Source: Gymnorhina tibicen (Eukaryota; Chordata; Aves; Passeriformes; Artamidae). Taken from it: DNA of 64,000 nt. The notes beneath the pieces are model-generated. The model was given only the letters and a program-made list of their open reading frames with translations, was not told the DNA's origin and did not search any database. Below are positions 54,973 through 64,000 of the stretch, in pieces. The stretch's first letter is position 1, and every line of letters starts with the position of its first letter. The translations under genes and the position numbers were made by a program. Location of the stretch: contig VXAZ01009368.1 of assembly GCA_013399875.1 (NCBI GenBank), positions 348,488 to 412,487 on the forward strand. Reading direction: 5' to 3'.

Positions 54973-55344
54973 CTGAAAAAGATGTAGGCATTCCATTTAC
55001 CACAGGTAGATTACAGACATGTAGATTAGTAACCCACAGATTGAATGAACTCAAAGAGTAAATTCTGGTTATGACTTGAGTGTCAGCCCCTTAAGATATA
55101 TGCTTTTGCCACAACATGGCAAAAAGGACAACTATCTAAATTTTCAAATTATTAATTTTCTCAATTTTAGAACTCATTGAATCATATACTAAGGTCAGTT
55201 TCTAACCATAGTTTAGCAAGGAAGTTCGATGAGAACGAGTATTGTTTGTCCAGAAACAGTTTACATTCACTTAGATACCATTAATACCCTACTGAGCTAC
55301 ACAGTAATGAAAACCAAATGTGGAAACTTCAGCATCCCAGAACA

Positions 55345-55870
55345 GCTCAGGTTCTCTTCTTTAAAATCACTGAGTCCAACCATTAACCTAACACTGCCAA
55401 GCCCACCACTGAACCATGTCCCTAAACACCACATCTGCATGTCTTAAATTCATCTAGGGATGGTGTCTTGACCCCTTCCCTGGGCAGCCCATTCCAATGC
55501 CTGACAACCCTTTCCACGAAGAAATTTCTCCTCATATCCAGTATAAACCACCTCTAGCACAACTTGAGATATTTTCCTCTCATCCTATTGCTTGATACTT
55601 GGAAGAAGCAACTCCCACCTGGCTACGCCCTCCTTTCAGGTAGCTGCAGAGAACGGTAAGGTCCCCTCTTGAACCTCCTTTTCTCCAGACTGAACACCCC
55701 CAGCTCCCTCAGCTGCTCCTTATCAGACTTGTGCTCCAGATCCTTTATCAGCTTCACTGCCCTTCTCTGGACATGCTCCAGGACTTCAATGTCCTTTTTG
55801 TACTGACAAGTCCAAAATTTAACCCAGGATTTGAGGTGTAGCCTCAACAGTGACAAATATAGGGGCAGAC
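55345..55870 (-). mobile_element. CR1 LINE 3' fragment, reverse orientation
   Basis: The plus strand reads the complement of CR1: GAGTCCAACC, TTCCCTGGGCAGCCCATTCC, TTTCCACGAAGAAATTTCTC CTCAT, CCCAGCTCCCTCAGCTGCTC CTTATC, TTTATCAGCTTCACTGCCCT TCTCTGGACATGCTCCAG. At about 525 bp it is the longest CR1 in the window. The borders are approximate. Confidence 0.93.
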
Positions 55871-57047
55871 GAGTTCTATACCAACTTCATCTTAGTTTAT
55901 TATTTTCATGGCAGACAGGCTTCAATCTTCTCATAAAAATATTTTAATTTCTGATCCTTAAGCCTTGAATCGACACATCTTAAAATAAAGGCACAGAAAA
56001 GGATATTTCATTCTTTCTTTTAAACAATGGCTAAACCAAACCAGAAATTAGAGCTGGAAACAGAGAAGTGCAACATTCACTATTCCAAACTGTTTAGAAG
56101 ACAAACTCTACTTTTCAGTTGAATAGTCCAACTAAAATATTCCTTGTCCAGTTACCAAAATTCCAAGTCTTGAAAAGAACATTATTAATTTTCTCTCAAA
56201 CACTTAACAATCATTATAAGAGACGTGTTTTCTTCAATACAGTTGGAGGAACTGATCTTTCAGACTTTTTATTCTTAAAAAATTTTAGTAAGTAGATATA
56301 GTTCAGCTACTACAAAATTTCACCAACTCTGTTATAATGAGCTACAGCATCTCCCTAATATTTAAAAAAAAATGAAAAAGTCAGGCAGCTAAAAAAAAAA
56401 CCCAACCAAAAAGCAAAAACCAAAAACCCCGAGCTCTTTCATAAACTGGTTGTAGTGCTTTAAGTATGGCTTCAAACCTGTACTGCAATAAGCAGACTGC
56501 AACAGGAAGGAAACTGTTTTGCATGCTCAAATCTCTCATTTATTTATCTGACTACTAAGTGTTTGGTAATTCCAAGCAGAAATCAACTTTCTAAATAATA
56601 CCTGCAACTGCTTACTTGCAGCGTGTCCCTTGTTCTTCAACAACCAGAAGAATAATGACTCTACTAAAAAAACTGGAGTTTGAGCCCACAATGAAGATTA
56701 TTTTCCTCTTTGAGAGCAAAAACGAGATTCAAGTCAGGTTTATTTCAAAAGAAGTCGTCACAAGCCATCATACTACCGGTATTCCTATTTACAAAAGTGC
56801 AGATCTATGCCCTTCTCACTGGCAAACATTATCTGCTTGGAAATTACACCTCCTCTTCCTGTGTAGGCGTCTTAGATCTCCTTTTTTTAAACATGGTATG
56901 TATTTCACAGAAAACAAATAATCAGTCTTGGCTTTTTAAAAGAACTGCGCAAGATAAAGTATTTTTGTGGCCCTTCACTAGTGGCAATTCACTGTGTGAT
57001 TATTTCACAGATTTCACAGAATTTAGGTCTCCTCTCATCCCCCTATG

Positions 57048-57428
57048 TTTGCATTATTTAATTTGACTCTTTTCCCCACTCCCTTTGACAATATGTCTAT
57101 CTTGCTGTCTTCTACCTTGATTCACTGCTAAGCTTGTTTTTAGGCTACCAACTCACACTAATCCATGTCAGAATTTGCATTATTTAATTTGACTCTTTTC
57201 CCCACTCCCTTTGACAATATGTCTATCTTGCTGTCTTCTACCTTGATTCACTGCTAAGCTTGTTTTTAGGCTACCAACTCACACTAATCCATGTCAGAAT
57301 TTGCATTATTTAATTTGACTCTTTTCCCCACTCCCTTTGACAATATGTCTATCTTGCTGTCTTCTACCTTGATTCACTGCTAAGCTTGTTTTTAGGCTAC
57401 CAACTCACACTAATCCATGTCAGAATTT
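57048..57428. repeat. 126-bp unit, three perfect tandem copies
   Basis: Three consecutive copies of a 126-bp unit starting TTTGCATTATTTAATTTGAC and ending near ACTAATCCATGTCAGAA. Unit starts are at 57048, 57174 and 57300. I compared the copies by eye and saw no difference between them. The unit has no similarity that I recognise to CR1 or LTR sequence and no long ORF. It is intronic. Confidence 0.97.
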
Positions 57429-58859
57429 TTCATCCTCATCATGTGTTCAGTGTATGAATCAGAAATTACAGACACACCTAAAAGGCCAAAGACCCGCCCA
57501 CAGTACAAGCTACAGAACCATGCTTAAGAGATTACAGTGACTGAGTTTATATCCCAAATGAATTTGTTTTCAATTGTTCAGGTAAAAAAAGCCTTTCAAT
57601 GCCAGCTTAGAAGGCACAATATCTCTGGACATTCTCTACTTCACAGTCAAGGTAACCTCACTCTCCAGGTATGCAACAGGAGAAGCTGGCATACTCCTGG
57701 GCTGAGGTGTGATTCAAAATTGGACATGCAAGAGCAAAGATTTTTATAAGAAAATTAGAGTTCTAAATTATTCACTGATACTGTTCCCAAACAGCGCCTC
57801 TGTACCTTATCTCACACCAAGCATGACCACTAAATAGCAGTTTTGCCCCTGCAAAATCTAAACATAACCAGAACTCCTGGCCACACTTAGATGTGTTGGA
57901 GATAAAATAAAAAGTACATGATACCAAGTCCTCTGTCATACTGTTCTCTGTGATGTCTAACCCAAAGGACAGAGGAAGAACTTCAGAGCTCTGATAAACT
58001 TCTGAGCAACATACAACCAAATGGTCAAGTTTTAATTACAGCTGTCAGGATCTTAGGCAGACTTTTCTCAGGGGAAAAGCCCAACACTACTTAGTGCTGC
58101 AGAAAGAAAGCCTGAACTCTACTGAGGCCTAGGCACACTTAAATTTTAGCACATGTGCTTTAATTACTAAAAAGGAACAAACACAGACCTCAAGTAGAAC
58201 GACTTTTGTTAATTTCACAACTGGAAGCTCTCCTTTTACTGTTGAAGTGAGGGATTTTCAAAATGTAATGGCCAAGATCGAAGCTAATTATCAGACAAAA
58301 GTGAGCTGAATCAAAGTGTGCATGTCTGGTTTTAAATGGCTGCATACACCAAACATGGGTTCAGGTTTCTGCCTGTTCTCTGGGTTGTAAGCAAAACTCA
58401 CTTAAAAAGAACAGAGCCTTTCCCTACTCCATTTCTACGAAGAATAAACAGATTCCCGCTCCCACCCCCTCCAAATATGAGGAATTACAGCACACTTTAC
58501 TGCTGGCAACATTAACTGCATCTTCCTCTTCTTCAGGACCCATCTGGTGATAAGCAGAGCCCATTGGCTACTTCAACAATAGCACTACAAGGAAACTGCC
58601 ATGAAAGATGTAAAATCTTTTTCTAGTTTTACAAACTGTCCCAACTGTGGAGATGAGCTGGGTGAAGCAACTGGGTAAGAACCACTGGGCTGTGACAAGC
58701 ACACTTATTTTTTTTGGGCAGCTGTGGAGGTGGTAAATCATTTCAATACCCAGCCTGATAGCTAAATGACTGCAACAGAACCACAAACTACCCACATGGT
58801 TTCCTTGGAACAAGGAAACTCGAACTAGTAAATAAGGAAACCCACTCTGGGCCCTTATT

Positions 58860-59960
58860 CACATTCCTTCCAGGTGTGCTTGTAAACAACAGAGAAATTA
58901 GGTGTGCCATTTATCTTGGTTTGAAAGACAGGTGTCTGCTAAGGAGGGCAGGAGCCTCCCTTGGAATGGAAAATGTAACCCCCTTCCCTCCAAATCATTA
59001 CAATTTTCAAATTAAGGGGCTTTCAGGCAAAGATATGAGAAACAGGAATAACAGTTCTCTACTAATATAACAAGGCAAACAACAACAATGACAGTGACAC
59101 CAAACAGAACAGAACCCAGTGCAGCCTTCCCGGCTGTCAGCCCCTTTCCCCTTCGGTGCAGTGACGCTCACGGCCGGCAGGGGCGCTGGCGGCTCCCGCA
59201 GAGCAGGGCGGGTGCGATGGTTCCCCCGCGGCTGCAGGGGGCGCTCCGGAGCGAGCTCGGGGAGCACGTGGCAATGGCGGCTCGGCCGGGCCGGGAAGGG
59301 ATGGGAGAAAGGCTTCACAAACCCCCTGGGCAGCCAATCCCGGTGCCCCAGCAGGACCCTCGGGAACAGCAGGGATGGCCACAAAATCCCCGGATGGTAG
59401 ACGAGCTGTATCAAACTCCAGAGCTGCAGTGGGAACCCCGGAATGTCTCGGCAGGCGGGGCGTGCGGAGCTACAGCGTAGCGAAGGCTCGGAGCAGCGGC
59501 AAAGGAACGGCCGGGGCGGGGCAGCCACCACCCAGCTTCCAGCGGGGCAGGGAAAGGCAGGCTCAGGGTCCCGGGGTTTTTCCTTGAGGTACCCGAGCAC
59601 ATGGTGAAGAAGTCCCTCTTTAATGAGGTAGGGGGTTAAATAGGGTCCCAGTGCAATGGCTGCTCAAGTAGGCAGAGCCCCACTCACAGCAGAAGGAAGG
59701 CAGCAGAAGGCAGAAGCCCGCAGTGGTGACGAATTCTCCCCACAGCGACCGCAGCCTCTCTCCCCTCTGAGCGCCAAGAGAACAAGAGAGCCAGGGCCTC
59801 CACCCAACCCCTTTGTCCCAGTCAGAATCTCGCGGCATCTCTGCCCCACATGAGAAAACCTCAGGTAAAAGAGAGTAGCCAGCTGGACCCCTTCCCCTAT
59901 GGCCAGGTCTTTTGTCTCTCTTAAGTACCCTTCTGGCCAACTGTCTTCTGGCAACACGTA
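58860..59960 (-). mobile_element. Probable degenerate LTR-retrotransposon block with CpG-rich core
   Basis: At 58865-59090 the text (GAAAGACAGGTGTCTGCTAA GGAGG, AGGAGCCTCCCTTGGAATGG, AATTAAGGGGCTTTCAGGCA AAGATATGAG) resembles a repeat I associate with passerine endogenous retroviruses. On the minus strand at about 59645-59615 there is CTATTTAACC followed by CATTAAAGAGG, an LTR-like TATA box and polyadenylation signal. Between them, 59115-59600 is strongly CpG-rich with CACGTG and a CCAAT box. No gag/pol reading frame is visible and I could not fix element ends or a target duplication. An orphan CpG island unrelated to a transposon is the alternative. Confidence 0.4.
59115..59600. promoter_or_regulatory. 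CpG-island-like segment inside CTDP1 intron 1
   Basis: GC- and CpG-rich for about 485 bp in otherwise AT-rich sequence. It contains GCACGTGGC (E-box), CAGCCAATCC (CCAAT box), GGCCGGGGCGGGG (GC box) and overlapping long ORFs in several frames, which reflect composition. None of the frames encodes the FCP1 N-terminus. It could act as a promoter or enhancer for an alternative transcript, but only the composition is seen. Confidence 0.55.
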
Positions 59961-62900
59961 TGGGGAAAATTCTTTAAGAGAAAAAGAAAAACAAAAGAAG
60001 TCCTAAAACCCCAACACCATTAAAGCAAATTCTTTTTTTTGGTGGGCACAATCCTCAATAGGAACAGACATTTATCAACAGCTTCAGGATGCAGGTGACT
60101 ATAAGCTCATCACTGTTCTCCCAGTACTTCCACACATCTTGTTTTTAAACCAAGTCTTTTTTAATAATATCTGCTTTAAGTCAGCAGCATGGGAAAGAAA
60201 AAAAAAAGGGAAAGCTTGCAGGAAATCCAGTATGAGCATTTTGCTTTTATTAAGAGAGGAAGTCAATGCCTGTGCTAATCCTAAAGCCTGGTCATTATTG
60301 CCGACACCAAATGAAGCAACTTTGTATCAAGCATAATCATGGCACTTATTGCTGGTAACTTAATTACATCGGAAAGCCAAAACAGAGTTCTCATGTCTGT
60401 GCTACTCCTCAGTTGTAGCAACCAGTTTACCGGATCACTGAACAGAACCCACTGCAAACAAAAGGCAATCCCCTAAAGGTTTTATTATAGCTTAATTTTG
60501 TTTTGGTTGGTTGATTTTTTAAGCACGATCTAACACTCCCAGCAGCAAGTCCAGGAGTTACAGGAGAACAGAAACAAGAACTTCTTGAGATGTTTAGTAG
60601 GTTAATTGCCTGCATCAGGAGAGGCTGGCCAGCTGCAGCACACGAGTACAATGGCCATGAGATCTCTTTGAAGTCGTCTTCAGTAAAGCTCTGTATCTTA
60701 AGGATACTCAGCATAACACAGCAATAGAGAGTTCTCTCTGTTACTCAGAACTACTCTAACCTTAGCCATGGCCTTCTATTACACCTTGGCTTCACTTCCA
60801 GAGGCAACTGCTCCAATGACATGCTGCCAGAGAAAGGCAATGGCTTACTTTCTTTACTCCCCACCCTCATGTTCCCTCTGAAGGCCCACACCCTCCTCTG
60901 GCACTTCCAGGAAGGACTATTTCAGTACCAGGCAAGACAGAACTCACCAGTCCTAACTAAGTTTTCTGCTGGTTTTAGAGTCAAGCAGCTGGTAAGAAGA
61001 GTCCAGAAAGGGTGACTGATCAAAGCTGCAAATGTTTTACAAACAGGGCTAAGACTGGGGAAAGACAGATGCAGTTTCAACAACTCACATTTTCCACATT
61101 TTCTCTCCACAGTAACAGGCCACTTTTTTAGCATTTATCTTGCCTATCTGTCAAGACTAGCTTGGACAACTCCAAGTCACGGAAACCTAAGTTTTATTTA
61201 TTATCTTAAAGTCTGTTTCAAGGTACCATGCATTGGCATTGAAAATATAGTGCAATATAGTGCAAAAGATGAAGCTACTGCCCTGCACTGACTTGTATCT
61301 CATGCAAGTGTCGGCAGCCAAGCAATTGCTGGGTTTCCTCAGATCTGTTTGGTATAGAGAGACATCAAATACCACAAGAAACACACAGACCAAGTTGTCA
61401 CTGTGATCACTTAAAGCTGCTGTCCTCAACCTGATGCCATATGCCCTTCCAATTAGCATTAGATGTCTAAGTGTACTAATGCAGCAAAAGGAGATGCTGG
61501 TGTGCAAGTTAACAGAAGTCACTGCCCTGGTTCTGCAGAATGCTCAAGGGGGTCTTACTGGCAAACTGTCAAGGGGTAAAAATAACAAACGAACACATCT
61601 TCAGATCAATGATTATTAATACCAACCATTACTGAATCAACCAACTGATCTAGAACAAATAAGAGCACAAAATTTTTTAGCTGTCACATGAAGTTGGATT
61701 CAACCTAAAGCCTGCTTCTACAGTTTCATTAGTCAGATTTCTGAAACATTGACATTTTTGTTTGCTTATACGAGAACAGTACTTTGTGGTGTATTCTGCA
61801 GCATTTGGAACCACTACTAAGAGCCCTTAAGACCAATTTACATCAAGCCACAGCCTTTGTTACATAGGACCTCCAGTTTTGTAGCAAGGATTTTTTCAAA
61901 GCCTGAATCACCTTGGTCTCACCATGTAAGAGTATTTAACAACTGGATTTATAGATTTATTTAACCCTCATTAATATCTGTGAGGAAGCTGAGAGAGTCC
62001 TTGAATAATTGATTAAAAATACCAAGGATTCACAAGGACACATGGCCCTTGTTGCTACAAGCAACACATGGCCTACAGCCTCTTCAAGCTGTTGGAGGAA
62101 ACGTGTCTCATCAGTCCACTACAGCAGCCACTTGACTTACACTCAAGGACAGCAAACACAGACCGCTGTATTTCAAACACGCATGAGCCCCAAAGGCCTC
62201 ACCCAAACAAGTCAGGCCTTTTGATAAAATCCCCCCAAACCCAAACAAATTCCCATGCCCTAGCCTAGCCAGCTACATAACTGCTGTGAGCACTAGCTCA
62301 CAGAAAGCACAGTTCACACCTCAAGGCATCATCTCAGTTCTCCAAAGCTAATGGGGAAATTACTGGTCTTGAGATTATTTTTCCTCTGTTTAAATACAAA
62401 CTATTCACAATGATGAGTGAAAGTGTTGTAAACTTTTTTCTTCTATTTTTCAGGCAAAATACCTACTCAGGTTTAGACTAGGGTCATGAATACCAAGAGA
62501 AACAAGGGCCCAGAGTTTCTGGGTTTTATTTATAATCCAAAAAACATCTTAAGGTTGAATTAAGTCTATTTCCATGATCTGCAAGGCTTTATCTATTTCC
62601 ATTTACTTCCGGAGAAGAGTTTGTATTACAAGCAAGGAGGTAACCCTCTTTCACCTTCTATGCAGACATCTGTGAACAGCTTCTTGCATGTTTCAAAAAA
62701 CCACTAAGAGTTAACTATGTATAAGAAAAAGGTACAAAAAAAAAAGCAAATGGGCTTGCAGTGCCCTTTGCATAAGATCTAGTAAATCTTTCAAATATTA
62801 TTTACAATGTGTTTTTTCTATTTTATTTAGAACATTTTAAACCAGAAGTATTATTATTTAGGAGAATTCAAAACAATTTTTTTTAAAAGGGAAAAGGTAA

Positions 62901-63742
62901 AAATACAGTTCTCAATGCTTTTACATAGAACCTCTTCAAAACAATGAACTTCACACAGAATGAATCCAGAAGTGGAAAGACGAAAGCTCGTAACTCTGTA
63001 ACTTGTTTCTTTAGTATTAAGTACTTCTAATAATCACAGAAGAAAACAGGCTGTCATATCTCAGTAATTCACTAAAGCAGTCCGCTCCCTCCATTATTGT
63101 TGTCAACTATTGATATTACTTTTATGCATTTGCTTTTCTATCGCCACTTCTCTCTGACTGCAGTTGTAGCAGTCATGCAGCAGCTCCTGAATACTTGCTG
63201 CAAAACTCCCCCTGAGAGTTGAGGAATATCCATCTGACAGCAGGATCAATCCAAATCTATGCATAGGAAATAAATATATGTGATGAACCCTGGTAACCTA
63301 AGTGGCACTTATTCAAAAAGTTGAAGTGATTGAGTAGTGACTGTACAGCCTTCTAATTGACAGAACAATAATTAACCTAAACCTGAAGTTTTCTCAAACC
63401 ACACCTCAACTTTCCCATCACTTACCAAAGAATGGTACTCACAGATGAACTGCTGCAAATCCAGGTGAGAAGAGTCTTGGACTAATCTCACCTCTGACTC
63501 ATTTTTGGTTTTTTCAGGCATATACCTCTCCTTCAGGTAAAGGCACATAATTCTCCCTTATCTCAGACCAATTTACCACTACATTCCTCCTACGCCCAGT
63601 CAAGATCACCTGTAATTACCGGAACAAATCTGGTTTGCCTCCTGCACCTGTAGGCTCACATCTAGAGAAGGAGCAACAGATGAACACCAAAACAGCCTGG
63701 ACACCAAAGCAGAGAAAAGTGACTGAGAAAGAGACCATTTCA

Positions 63743-63786
63743 AACACACACACACCCCCACACACACCCACACACACACACACCCC
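63743..63786. repeat. Interrupted (CA)n microsatellite
   Basis: About 44 bp of CA repeats broken by C runs (ACACACACACCCCCACACAC pattern). A typical polymorphic dinucleotide repeat. Confidence 0.95.
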
Positions 63787-64000
63787 TGACATCAAAGCTA
63801 TAAACATGAGCTTTGCTTCTTCCTGTGCAAAGAAATCTGGGAGGATCCTGTGATCTCTCCCCCTCTGCCCTGGAAAGCTGCATCTATTAACAGAGTATTA
63901 CACCTTCTCCAAATATTTTATCACCTTCCCCACTGAAACCATGCACTTAGGCAATCGCAGTCCCTCTGTCTGTTACTTCCAAACAACAAATAAAATGGGA

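Larger units (their letters stand above)
54973..64000 (-). other. CTDP1: CTDP1 intron 1 (incomplete)
   Basis: At least 9 kb upstream of exon 2. It holds an inverted CR1 (55345-55870), the 126-bp triplication (57048-57428), a repeat-like, CpG-rich block (58860-59960) and a (CA)n tract (63743-63786). The expected exon 1, a GC-rich exon encoding a segment like PLRLLEW near its start and ERAGVVRELC near its end, is not found. Exon 1 probably lies above 64000. Confidence 0.8.

Noticed and set aside
57048..57428. CRISPR-like repeat array
   Set aside because: The copies are directly contiguous with no spacers, the unit is 126 bp, and the setting is a vertebrate intron.
59088..59480. 130-codon plus-strand ORF in the CpG-rich block
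   Set aside because: Overlapping ORFs exist in several frames on both strands, as expected from few A/T-rich stop codons. No recognisable domain.
59007..59600. 197-codon minus-strand ORF as CTDP1 exon 1
   Set aside because: The strand and GC content fit, but none of the three frames contains the FCP1 N-terminal segments, and the ORF runs into repeat-like sequence. It is a composition effect in CpG-rich DNA.
1..64000. tRNA, rRNA, snRNA or snoRNA genes
   Set aside because: I looked for tRNA B-box-like GGTTCGA motifs and obvious C/D box pairs. The only GTTCGA hit noted is inside a CR1 (about 8768), and nothing folds convincingly by eye. A covariance-model scan would be needed to exclude small RNAs.

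Overview
The window looks like vertebrate, almost certainly avian, nuclear DNA. It is AT-rich and intron-dominated. It carries six fragments of the bird/reptile LINE family CR1 and several LTR-type repeats that resemble families I know from neoavian (perhaps passerine) genomes. The species assignment is inference. Nothing prokaryotic, viral-coding or plasmid-like is present.

The only gene I can support is CTDP1, which encodes FCP1, the RNA polymerase II C-terminal-domain phosphatase. It lies on the minus strand. Ten consecutive internal coding exons can be read between 54972 and 23514. All have GT-AG borders and phases that agree across every junction. Joined, they give 780 codons in one open frame. 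In order they cover the end of the N-terminal region, the FCP1-homology phosphatase domain with its DLDQT nucleophile motif, a long Ser/Glu/Asp-rich linker, the BRCT domain, and most of the C-terminal tail. The first coding exon (exon 1, upstream of 64000) and the terminal exon(s) with the C-terminal RAP74-binding helix (below position 1) were not found and probably lie outside the window.

Layout from high to low coordinates, following transcription: 64000-54973 is intron 1. It holds a CpG-rich repeat-like block at 58.9-59.96 kb, a perfect 126-bp triplication at 57.05-57.43 kb and an inverted CR1. Positions 54972-42340 hold exons 2-7 (phosphatase domain). Positions 40751-39666 are the large exon 8. 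Positions 32400-23514 are exons 9-11. Positions 23513-1 are unspliced-out sequence, probably one very large last intron, with three CR1 fragments and a solo LTR at 1313-1756.

I did not find a new biological system. The items most worth a second look are structural: the perfect 126-bp x3 tandem array, the oppositely oriented CR1 pair flanking exon 2, the 52-bp tandem duplication just upstream of the exon 3 acceptor, the CpG-rich intronic block, and a protein-like plus-strand ORF at 27129-27461.
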